DNA of 64,000 bases from UKL13-2 sp947085425 (GTDB lineage Bacteria; Pseudomonadota; Gammaproteobacteria; Burkholderiales; Usitatibacteraceae). The notes under the pieces are model-generated. The model had not been told where the DNA came from. It searched no databases and saw only the letters and a list, made by a program, of their open reading frames with translations. The stretch lies in assembly GCA_947085425.1 (NCBI GenBank), contig CAMTWK010000004.1, forward strand, positions 62,001 through 126,000, given 5' to 3'. Positions 37,585-45,734 of this stretch are shown one piece after another. Numbering within the stretch: the stretch's first letter is position 1; the number at the start of each line of letters is the position of its first letter. The translations under genes and the position numbers were made by a program.

Positions 37585-39695
37585 CTTGGCAGCGTTACAA
37601 CCGTATCTGCGTAGGTGCTATTACGCGGCTGAGAGGTCGATGAAAAAGTGCGAGTGGTGGCGCCAGTTGCATTCAATTGCTCTAAAAATGACGCCGAAGT
37701 TGGTGACCCAGAGTAACGGAGTTGTCCTGCGAATGGCGCACCAGCAGAAATGGTGATTAGATTGACGTTGAGGCTATTTCCTGCATTCAAACAATTTGCT
37801 CCACAGGTTGATAAGCCGCCAGCAGGCGGCAAGTCGGGCGAAAATGCCGCGTACATAAATTCGTTCCATTTTTGTGAAGCGTACCAAGCTGGGAAGTCAG
37901 GATAAGCACGGACATTCGATAAAATGACGCTTGTAGTTTGTGCTGTTGATCCTGCGCCGGTAATAATTCCAGTTGGGAATGTCGACAAAATTTGATCAAA
38001 TGGCGCAGTCCCCAGCGTAGTTGGCATCCAATTATCGGTCACACTCAGAAGACCAAGGGTGGTAATACTTCCATTGGTGAAGGTGCGCGTTGGGTGGGTG
38101 CTGGATGTACCCGCTTGAAATGACGCGGTGCCGGTAAAAAGTGTGGGGTCTAGGGTTATTGATCTGGTGGTAATGCCAGCATAGTCGCCGATATAGACAC
38201 GTGTGCCGCCCGTCACACAATTTCCGCCAGAAGTGTTGCGTCGTTGAATTGCATAGGTCACAGGTGTGGTTGTGGTGATGGTATATGCCGTGCACGTTAA
38301 TGTGTTGTCGCGGATGGTCTTTGAATTCGAGCTGCTTCGTTGGCAAGAGACTAAAGGTGCCGAAACATTTGGCGTGCCAGATTTAATGGTGGTAAACGCT
38401 GCGGTTGTGACGGTTCGCGGAATTGCTGACACTGCTGTTGCTACGCGTGCCCGGCAGGTGCATGTTGGATTGGCTCCGCCACCGCAAGGAAATTCCGTCG
38501 CGGCGTTGTTGAGATTGCCGGTGAATGTGCCAATGTCACCGGACGGCGGCCCGCCGATATTCCATGTGAGTTCGGTCTTGAATCGGTTTGCAGAGCTGGT
38601 GAAGTCATGTAGAGGCACCAGCCCGGCATTGGTTCCGATTTGTCCATCGTATGAGGTGCTCGTCACCATCGGTGTCGTGGTTGATGCCAGTGTCGGAATG
38701 GCGACAGGTGTCAGCCATGGATAACTTCCATATGATGTCCGAAAGGTTTTAAGTGCTTCGCTTACCTCAAGCGCAACACGTTTTTCAATTTCAACCATAA
38801 GTTCGTCAATCGTCACATAGATCAATTGATCGTTAAATGAGTCGCTGGCAGGGGCGGTGACAAACTCGCCTGTGAGTGCGGCATTGTCATAACCCGTACA
38901 TCGCTGCGCTACAGGAAGACTCGCCCACCCTGCTGGAGTGGGAATGGCATCAAGAAAATCTCCGGGGTGTCCATATCCCTGCGGATTGGTGCCGGTTGCG
39001 GTGCGCACACGCAGCTGGGATCGGCCCGTGGTTTGTAACAATTCACCGGGAATAATCAACACAAACGCGACGCGATTGCTAAGCAGTTTTCCGGTCGCAT
39101 CACAGACTTTCAGCCATGGCCATGCCGGTTTGGTGGTCTCCGCGCATGAAAATGTTGTCCACTCAGTCGCGGCGGTAACGGGATTCAGAACACCCATACA
39201 TTCGGCGCCTGGGTTTGGATCCGCGAGGTTTTGACTGACCACGTACCAAGGGACAATGCCAAGCACATCGGGCTCACTCGCGCCGTCGATGGCAAGTCCC
39301 AATTGCTTCCACGGCAATCGGCCAAGACATCGCGAAGATGCCACTTGCGCCAACGCGCCCGGTAACGCCGGCAATCCATTCGCAGCCGCGCCGTTTAAGC
39401 AAGAAGAGGCATCAGACATGCCATCGTAATTTTGAGTTGGCAGCGCCAGCGTGTCAGGTGTTGGTAACTGGCCAGGTCGGTTTCCCGCGCCAGCGGTGCC
39501 GTTAAGCGCATAACCAATCAACGCCGCGCGTGCGGCAGCCATGATCTCAGCATTTGATTTCAGTTTGTTTTGGCTGCGCAGCGCCGAACTCGCGCCCGAG
39601 CCCATGGTGCCAAGAATGGCGACGCCGCCAATGGCCAGCATAATTAATATGACCAGCAACAGCACAATGCCACGCTGCCGTGTGACGGGCTTCAT
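37581..39695 (-). CDS. Large PilX/GspK-like pseudopilin
   Basis: 704 residues. It begins MKPVTRQRG followed directly by a 20-residue hydrophobic helix, the layout of a class III prepilin signal but with no Glu at mature +5 (Leu instead), as in GspK and some PilX proteins. The remaining 650 residues are exported, Thr/Ser/Gly-rich, with about a dozen cysteines, and look like a large beta-rich globular or stalk domain. Typical PilX and GspK proteins are much shorter (about 150-330 residues). It overlaps both neighbours by 4 bp. A role as pilus tip or secreted adhesin carried by the pilus is possible, inferred from context. Confidence 0.7.
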   Translation of the reverse strand: MKPVTRQRGIVLLLVILIMLAIGGVAILGTMGSGASSALRSQNKLKSNAEIMAAARAALIGYALNGTAGAGNRPGQLPTPDTLALPTQNYDGMSDASSCLNGAAANGLPALPGALAQVASSRCLGRLPWKQLGLAIDGASEPDVLGIVPWYVVSQNLADPNPGAECMGVLNPVTAATEWTTFSCAETTKPAWPWLKVCDATGKLLSNRVAFVLIIPGELLQTTGRSQLRVRTATGTNPQGYGHPGDFLDAIPTPAGWASLPVAQRCTGYDNAALTGEFVTAPASDSFNDQLIYVTIDELMVEIEKRVALEVSEALKTFRTSYGSYPWLTPVAIPTLASTTTPMVTSTSYDGQIGTNAGLVPLHDFTSSANRFKTELTWNIGGPPSGDIGTFTGNLNNAATEFPCGGGANPTCTCRARVATAVSAIPRTVTTAAFTTIKSGTPNVSAPLVSCQRSSSNSKTIRDNTLTCTAYTITTTTPVTYAIQRRNTSGGNCVTGGTRVYIGDYAGITTRSITLDPTLFTGTASFQAGTSSTHPTRTFTNGSITTLGLLSVTDNWMPTTLGTAPFDQILSTFPTGIITGAGSTAQTTSVILSNVRAYPDFPAWYASQKWNEFMYAAFSPDLPPAGGLSTCGANCLNAGNSLNVNLITISAGAPFAGQLRYSGSPTSASFLEQLNATGATTRTFSSTSQPRNSTYADTVVTLPR

Positions 39696-40243
39696 GGTCG
39701 CTGCTTTTGCCCAGCTTTTTGAACTGGGACCTTCTTCTTGACGGGTTTCGTTTTTGTTTGCTTTGGTTTGTCGCTCAATTGTGGATGGTCTCTCGCCTCA
39801 CCAGCCGCGCGATCAGCGCCACTATTTGCGCTCAGCAAATTAATGTTTGAAGCCGGACCAACCATGGCGGAATCAACGGACACGCTGCGATCCTGTCCAT
39901 CCACATAACGCGTGTCGCCTGATCGGCCGCTATTTATCCAATAGGTCGCACTGCCATCGCTGCTCTTGATGAATCCTTTTAACGTGGTAGTGCGAAAAAC
40001 AACTTCCTCATTCACAACTTGAACACCGCTTTTTCTGGCTCTATCCAACTGCGCGCGCTTGGCGTCTGTAAAAAACAATTTTCCACTTAACGCCAGCGAA
40101 GTCGTGGTAACAGGGTCTGGGACATAGGCTGCCGGAAGGTTGGCAGACTCTTTTGCAAAGGTTGTAGTCGCGATCAATGCCGCCGCTGTCAACAATGCCG
40201 ACAGGGTTGCGCGAACCGCACCATGACGAGGCCGAATTTTCAT
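39692..40243 (-). CDS. Exported small protein in MshK/PilP position
   Basis: 183 residues with a signal peptide (about residues 1-30: AALIATTTFAKES). The middle has GKLFFTDAKRAQLDRARKSG and TTLKGFIKSSDGSATYWINS, compatible with a short PilP/MshK/GspC-type periplasmic linker domain. The tail is lysine-rich (KPKQTKTKPVKKKVP). In classical systems this protein connects the inner-membrane subcomplex to the secretin. Identification rests on position after the PilO-like gene and size. It overlaps the neighbours by 4 bp. Confidence 0.55.
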   Translation of the reverse strand: MKIRPRHGAVRATLSALLTAAALIATTTFAKESANLPAAYVPDPVTTTSLALSGKLFFTDAKRAQLDRARKSGVQVVNEEVVFRTTTLKGFIKSSDGSATYWINSGRSGDTRYVDGQDRSVSVDSAMVGPASNINLLSANSGADRAAGEARDHPQLSDKPKQTKTKPVKKKVPVQKAGQKQRP

Positions 40244-40992
40244 TTTGACGCCACTGTTGGGCTTGCAGCGGTTTTTGTCGGCGCAAGTGGCGCTTGTTTG
40301 TCAAGTAGCGTAATCCACTCTAATGAACATTCTGCTTCAACGGCGGGGCTGATGGTTGTGACGAAATTGTCCCGCTCATCGTCGCCGTCGGGGGTATTAG
40401 GACGGCCGGATAGCGCAAGGTTTCGCGTCAGCATTTGTGCGGCTTGCCTGGATTCAGCTTCGGTCGAACTTTGGCTTCGTTTAAGTAGGCATCGGTCGAT
40501 CGGAAATACCCCGCGTTGCAAACGCGGGAACTCATCCAAAAAAGCGACCATATCGCCGTCATGAATTGCGCTGGCCTTAAATTGTATGCGGCTGCCTAGT
40601 GCGTCCACGGCGGTAATGGCGGTGCCTCCCGCCAGTTTGAGCTGACGTTGTGGGCCGATTTTAAATTCGAGCGAAACAATGTTGTGACGGGACTTTAATG
40701 CGTCCATTGCATCCAGAAAATCCAGTCTTTTTTCCGGGATAAATACGCCGCGACCGGTCAGCGCTTTATAGGTGTCTTCCGAATTTCGCAGGTCATCCCG
40801 TTCGCGTTTGGCGCTGGCGAGTCGCGCTTGCATTTCACTGAGCGCACGTTGGGAGATGACGTTGTTGGCTTTCTCGGCTTGCCAATACAAATAGCTGCCG
40901 CCAGTCAAAAACAGAGCAACACCAATTCCGCCGACCACAACGACGTAGGCAAAACGCAATGTGGAAAATCCCTCTTTTGTGATGACGCTCAT
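40240..40992 (-). CDS. PilO/MshJ-like inner-membrane assembly protein
   Basis: 250 residues: one N-terminal membrane helix (about residues 14-33), a coiled-coil stretch (about 38-75) and a periplasmic ferredoxin-like domain, the PilO/GspM layout. It ends in a Pro/Ala-rich tail. The start ATG overlaps the stop of the upstream PilM/PilN-like gene (ATGA at 40989). It should form the periplasmic frame of the pilus machine with its neighbours. Direct sequence motifs for this family are weak, so the call comes mainly from architecture and order. Confidence 0.6.
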   Translation of the reverse strand: MSVITKEGFSTLRFAYVVVVGGIGVALFLTGGSYLYWQAEKANNVISQRALSEMQARLASAKRERDDLRNSEDTYKALTGRGVFIPEKRLDFLDAMDALKSRHNIVSLEFKIGPQRQLKLAGGTAITAVDALGSRIQFKASAIHDGDMVAFLDEFPRLQRGVFPIDRCLLKRSQSSTEAESRQAAQMLTRNLALSGRPNTPDGDDERDNFVTTISPAVEAECSLEWITLLDKQAPLAPTKTAASPTVASK

Positions 40993-42623
40993 GTGCCGGG
41001 AACCTGTATGACCAGTCGGACAGAAAATGGCGCAGCCGTCGCCTGTGAGTTTCTTTGATCAATGACCTTGAGACTTGCCTTTGGTCCCAAATCAACAGGG
41101 AAAGTCGTTACGGCCGCTTGGTAACCTGGCATTTTCCCAAGCTCGGCCACCAGCCGATCAATTTCTGCAAGAGCGCTGCGAATATCGCCATCATAGGGTT
41201 GAATCGCCAGATCTAAATTCACAATATGATATTTATTTCCAGCAAGCGGCGGGTTGGATTCCGTGCCTTCAATGATCGAAGCGACATTGGACACGGTTGT
41301 GCCTTGTTTTGATTCTGAGGTGACTTGTAACGCCGCACTTGCTGTGCCGCTTCTGGGTGGCGTGGGGAGAGTAAAGTTATTGTCGTTGCTCACGCCCCAG
41401 GTGATCTGATTGACGGTCACCAACGGGAAGCCATTCAGAACAGGGGCAATTTGTTTGAGCATCACACCGGGTGTTGCCGGCAGTGGTCTGACCTGGGAAT
41501 TAAAAAACGTACTGGTATCCCTGACCGTGTCAGTGGCCATTTTTTGCGCGCGCATTGACATTAGTACACTTTGATACTCGCCCTGCAAGGAGCGCGCCTG
41601 CTTAAAGCGGGCATCAATTTCTTTGCCGATTTGATTGGCTTTAAAAATATTAAATGCCCCGCCAACAGCGCCAGCCGCCAAAACCGCCGCAGTAACCCCG
41701 TACAAGGCAATACGCGCGCGCCGAAAAGTGCTGTAGCGGGTGTCTTCTTTGGCGGCAAAATGATTTTCGATTCTTCCGCGTGAATATAGATGACAGAGAA
41801 TTTCCTCTGCGTGGGAGGACGTCGGTGCAGGTGAAATTTTTAATTTATGCGCGGCGTCGTTGATATCAATAAATCGGAAGCGCAACATCGGAAACGACCG
41901 AATCGCCTCTTGCATCATTGCCCGGTCGCGGTCGTGTCCAAGCATGCATACTTCCAGCGAATCGTCGGCACTAAAAAAACGCAGGCTGTCGAGGTATTGC
42001 CAGGTGCGGCTGGTCTCGGCGGCGATGAGCTGTCCAACCGAACGCGACTCGTCGTATATGATCGGCGTCATCCGGCTGAATTTGATTTGTTTGTCCCTGA
42101 AATAGGTTTGGCGCAGACCAAAATCCGGAACAATGGTAACCAACATGGTGTGAGGGAATCCGATATCAAGTTCTTTTAATACCCGGCCGGACAACACTGC
42201 GGAGGAGTAGACGCCTTCGAGAGGTACGGTGTGTTTTTCTAAAAGAGTCAGGACGGGTTTGATGACATCCGCATTGGTAACCGCGTGTAAAAATACGCGG
42301 TCATCACGGCGGCCGTCTTCTTCACGTCCCTGCACAATGGCGTGCCTAAAGGAGGATGCGCGGTAAAGCTGGCCGAGTTTTCGTTCGATGATTGCCGCCT
42401 GGTCGCCACCGCTTAAATGCGGAATCGTATCAAGACGAAAATCCTCCTCAATCAGGTCGGTAACAAGATAGGCGGGTGTTTGCTTGTGGGACGCAAGGTA
42501 GGCGTCAAATTCCGGCGAATTAAGGTCGGCCAGCGCAAAGCTCTCACGACCGACCAGAGTCGGTCCGTTGATCATCATGGCAACCAATTTATCGTTGGTG
42601 AGATAGAGAAAATGTTTAGCCAC
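40989..42623 (-). CDS. PilM/PilN fused inner-membrane protein (MshI/GspL-like)
   Basis: 544 residues. The first 300 residues are cytosolic and match, in length and position, the actin-like PilM/GspL cytoplasmic domain, although I do not see the canonical nucleotide-binding motifs. A single membrane helix (about residues 304-327) leads to a coiled coil and a periplasmic PilN-like domain. MshI in MSHA systems has the same fused layout. It would couple the MshE ATPase to the periplasmic frame. It starts 31 bp after mshG. Divergence from the family makes this moderately sure. Confidence 0.6.
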   Translation of the reverse strand: MAKHFLYLTNDKLVAMMINGPTLVGRESFALADLNSPEFDAYLASHKQTPAYLVTDLIEEDFRLDTIPHLSGGDQAAIIERKLGQLYRASSFRHAIVQGREEDGRRDDRVFLHAVTNADVIKPVLTLLEKHTVPLEGVYSSAVLSGRVLKELDIGFPHTMLVTIVPDFGLRQTYFRDKQIKFSRMTPIIYDESRSVGQLIAAETSRTWQYLDSLRFFSADDSLEVCMLGHDRDRAMMQEAIRSFPMLRFRFIDINDAAHKLKISPAPTSSHAEEILCHLYSRGRIENHFAAKEDTRYSTFRRARIALYGVTAAVLAAGAVGGAFNIFKANQIGKEIDARFKQARSLQGEYQSVLMSMRAQKMATDTVRDTSTFFNSQVRPLPATPGVMLKQIAPVLNGFPLVTVNQITWGVSNDNNFTLPTPPRSGTASAALQVTSESKQGTTVSNVASIIEGTESNPPLAGNKYHIVNLDLAIQPYDGDIRSALAEIDRLVAELGKMPGYQAAVTTFPVDLGPKASLKVIDQRNSQATAAPFSVRLVIQVPGT

Positions 42624-42654
42624 TGGTTGGTTCTTTATGCCGGGTCAAATTAAA

Positions 42655-43860
42655 TTAACGGATTGCTGTTTTGGAAATCACATCGTACATCGGCAGGAAG
42701 ATTGTGACCAAAATTCCGATCAGAATACCGCCCAGCACCACGGTCAACAGCGGCTGGATCAACTCCTGAAGTTTTGCCATGGTTTCCTTGACTTCGCGAT
42801 TATAAAAATAGCTGACATTGAGCAGGGCTGTGTCTAGCGCGCCGGTTGATTCGCCCACTTTCAGCATGCGTAAAACCAGTGGTGGAAACATACGCGCGTT
42901 TTGAAACGCCTGGGTGATGGCGGTGCCATCATTGATATCTCTGCCAACACGTTGCAGACCCTGTTCGAGCACCCGATTGCCAACGATTTTTTCGGCGATA
43001 TTAATACAGTCCAAAACACCGAGGCCGGATTTGTACATGAGGGCAAAGTAGGTGGAAAAACGTGCCAGGATGATTTTTTCGGTCAGCGGACCCATGATGG
43101 GCAGCTTCAGGCTCAGGGCGTCAATTTTGTACCGAAAATCCTCATTGGTTTTTGCCAGCACAAAAAGCACCGCAGAACCAATGACCGGTATGCCCAGGCA
43201 CAAATACCAAAATTGTTTCATGAACGCCGAAACCGCAATCAGCGCCAGCGTTGCCTTGGGGGGGTTGGGTGTCAATGCTTTCATGGTGATCGCCAATTGC
43301 GGCACCAGGAAAATCATCAAGGCAAACACCACACCAAGAATCACCGTGCCGGCAAATATCGGGTACATCATGGCTTTTTTCACTTGTGAAGCCAGTTCGT
43401 CCTGCCACTTGAGATTTTCGGTCAGCTGGGTCAACACCTCCGGCAATTGCCCGGTGCGTTCGCCCGTTCTAATCAATGCAATGAATACGGTATCAAACGC
43501 ATGCGGGTGGTTATTCATCGCTTGCGATAAGGTCAGGCCGCCTTCGATATCCTCCAACAGGCTGGCGACCACCTGTCGAAACGCCGGGTTTTCAACGGTA
43601 TCACGCAGATCGGTCAGAGAATCAATGATCGGCACACCCGCACGCAACAATTGATCCATGTGGAAACAAAAGGTGATGAGTTCCTTGCGGGTGATTCGGC
43701 GGACGCTGGAAAATGCTGATTTTTGAATGGATTCAAACCGGATCAAATCCATACCCATGCGCTTTAGGCGCACCTCCAGATCGATGTTGTTCGCGGCATC
43801 AATTTTGCCGGTGTGAATTTCGCCTTCCGGGTCAATCGCTCGATAACTGAATGAGGCCAT
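42655..43860 (-). CDS. mshG: GspF/PilC-type platform protein
   Basis: 401-residue polytopic inner-membrane protein of type IV pilus and type II secretion machines; its rotation by the ATPase is thought to insert pilin subunits. Two tandem GspF domains (about residues 60-190 and 265-390) each with a conserved L-x-AG(V/L)x-L/I and GE-x-TG pattern (LIRTGERTGQLPEV, MLKVGESTGALDTA). Three membrane helices are clear (about 168-190, 220-240, 370-395). It lies 22 bp after mshE, on the same strand. The symbol follows the MSHA-type neighbours. Confidence 0.88.
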   Translation of the reverse strand: MASFSYRAIDPEGEIHTGKIDAANNIDLEVRLKRMGMDLIRFESIQKSAFSSVRRITRKELITFCFHMDQLLRAGVPIIDSLTDLRDTVENPAFRQVVASLLEDIEGGLTLSQAMNNHPHAFDTVFIALIRTGERTGQLPEVLTQLTENLKWQDELASQVKKAMMYPIFAGTVILGVVFALMIFLVPQLAITMKALTPNPPKATLALIAVSAFMKQFWYLCLGIPVIGSAVLFVLAKTNEDFRYKIDALSLKLPIMGPLTEKIILARFSTYFALMYKSGLGVLDCINIAEKIVGNRVLEQGLQRVGRDINDGTAITQAFQNARMFPPLVLRMLKVGESTGALDTALLNVSYFYNREVKETMAKLQELIQPLLTVVLGGILIGILVTIFLPMYDVISKTAIR

Positions 43861-43882
43861 GGGAAATAACTATGCCTTTTTA

Positions 43883-45598
43883 CTACTCAATACGATCGGT
43901 AAGATCAACAATGCGCGAGATTTCATCGATGTCGGTATCGCCGGCCAATACCCGCGCGACGGCATCTTCGGCCAGTGATCGAAAGCCGCGGCGCCGCGCA
44001 GCTTCTTTTATCTCACGACCGGTTGCGCGGCGCGCAATCAACTCGTCAATATCAGAGTCCATCTTGAATAATTCCATAATCGCCAGACGGCCTTTGTAAC
44101 CGGTGTTGTCGCACACCTCGCAACCCGCGTGGCGGAAAATTTCGCCCTGCCAGTCGCCATTGACACCAAGTACCCGGCGTGTGCCGTCATCATCCGGCGT
44201 ATAGCCAACCTTGCAATGATTACAAAGCCGTCGTACCAGTCGTTGCGCAACAATGCCGATAATATTGCCAGACATGATGTCGGGCAATACGCCCAGATCT
44301 TGCAGGCGCGGGATGGCACCAATGGCAGAATTGGTATGCAGCGTTGAATAAACTTGGTGGCCGGTCATGGCGGCGCGAAAGGCCATTTCGGCGGTATCCT
44401 GATCGCGAATCTCGCCGACTAGAATCACATCCGGATCCTGACGCATCATCGAGCGAATGCCGCTGGCAAAATCTAGCTTGGCCACTTCATTCACCGATGT
44501 TTGACGGATCATGGCCATCGGATATTCAACCGGATCTTCAAGTGTCATGATGTTGACCGCCTCAGTATTCACGTGATTCAAGATTGAATACAGGGTGGTG
44601 GTTTTTCCGGAGCCGGTCGGGCCCGTCACCAAAATGATGCCTTCCGGTCGTGCCATCATCAGGCGCAACATTTTTAATTCGTTTTCTTGGAGGTTCAAAT
44701 CTTCCAGCGGCACGATGCCTTTTTGCCTGTCCAAAATGCGCAACACGAGATTTTCACCATGGGTGGTGGGCTGTGCGGCCACACGAAAGTCAACTTGTCG
44801 TCCGGACAACGATAGTGAAATACGGCCATCCTGGGGTGCCCTTGTTTCAGCAATGTTCATTCCTGAAATAATTTTCAGGCGGACCACCATCGCGCTCCAG
44901 TAATTTTTGTGGAGCGATCGAATTTGCCGCAAAACCCCGTCGATGCGATAGCGAATGCGTAAAAACCCCTGTTCAGGTTCAAAGTGAATGTCGGACGCGT
45001 TGCGCTTTACCGCATCCGCCAATAGTGCGTCGACCAAACGGACCACCGGCTGACTATATTCATCAAAATCGGTCGCCATACTCTGGTAATCAATTTCACC
45101 GGTCTCGATTTCGTTGAGGATGCCGTCGATCGACAATTCGAAGCCGTAGTGTTGCTCGATGGCGATGGCGATATCAGATTCACGTGCCAACACCTGTTCA
45201 ATGCGAATGTCGTCGCGGATGAGTACACGGATTTGATCCAGCGCCACGACGTTGGTCGGGTCGGCGACCGCCAGCAATAATTTTTTGGAGTTTTTGTCGT
45301 AATCGACCGGTAGCACCTGAAAGCGCTTTGCCATGTCTTTGGGGACCATGGCCAGGGCGGTGTGATCAATCACAGTATTTGAAAGGTCAACCGCCACCTG
45401 CCCGAGGCTTTCCGACAGCGTGTCACGAATGGTGGCTTCAGTGACAAAGCCAAGCGCGACCAGCGTTTTACCGAGCGGACTTTTTGATTTGCGTTGTTCG
45501 GTGAGGGCAATATTCAGCTGATCCTGGGAAATCACGCCGCGTGCAAGCAGAGTTTGTCCGAGTGGCAGTTGTGATTGGGGTGACGACGTTTGACTCAT
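43883..45598 (-). CDS. mshE: GspE/PilB-type assembly ATPase, MshE-like
   Basis: 571 residues. N-terminal MshEN domain with two tandem LG-x5-(A/G)xG repeats (from Leu13 and Leu42), a second N-terminal domain, and the ATPase domain: Walker A GPTGSGKT at 326-333, Asp box and Walker B VILVGEIRD, and a tetra-cysteine zinc site (CNHC and CEVC) near residues 470-500. In MshE the motif residue before Leu-Gly is Arg and contacts c-di-GMP; here it is Pro (Pro12 and Pro41) in both repeats. It powers pilin or pseudopilin assembly. A candidate promoter lies upstream. Confidence 0.9.
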   Translation of the reverse strand: MSQTSSPQSQLPLGQTLLARGVISQDQLNIALTEQRKSKSPLGKTLVALGFVTEATIRDTLSESLGQVAVDLSNTVIDHTALAMVPKDMAKRFQVLPVDYDKNSKKLLLAVADPTNVVALDQIRVLIRDDIRIEQVLARESDIAIAIEQHYGFELSIDGILNEIETGEIDYQSMATDFDEYSQPVVRLVDALLADAVKRNASDIHFEPEQGFLRIRYRIDGVLRQIRSLHKNYWSAMVVRLKIISGMNIAETRAPQDGRISLSLSGRQVDFRVAAQPTTHGENLVLRILDRQKGIVPLEDLNLQENELKMLRLMMARPEGIILVTGPTGSGKTTTLYSILNHVNTEAVNIMTLEDPVEYPMAMIRQTSVNEVAKLDFASGIRSMMRQDPDVILVGEIRDQDTAEMAFRAAMTGHQVYSTLHTNSAIGAIPRLQDLGVLPDIMSGNIIGIVAQRLVRRLCNHCKVGYTPDDDGTRRVLGVNGDWQGEIFRHAGCEVCDNTGYKGRLAIMELFKMDSDIDELIARRATGREIKEAARRRGFRSLAEDAVARVLAGDTDIDEISRIVDLTDRIE

Positions 45599-45640
45599 TA
45601 ACGAAAGTCCGGCTGAAAATGAAAATAGATGGCGCGACCC

Positions 45641-45668
45641 ATTTTACAATGTCGTCTTCGTGGGACAA
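45641..45668 (-). promoter_or_regulatory. Candidate promoter before mshE
   Basis: On the minus strand TTGTCC (45668-45663), 16-bp spacer, TAAAAT (45646-45641), about 43 bp before the mshE start. It lies in the 136-bp gap after the TPR gene and may give an internal transcript start. Confidence 0.4.
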
Positions 45669-45734
45669 AAATGTGTTGCCGTATGAAAAAGTGTTGCAAA
45701 AATTGATCGAAAGGATATTGGGGCGCGACTGTTT

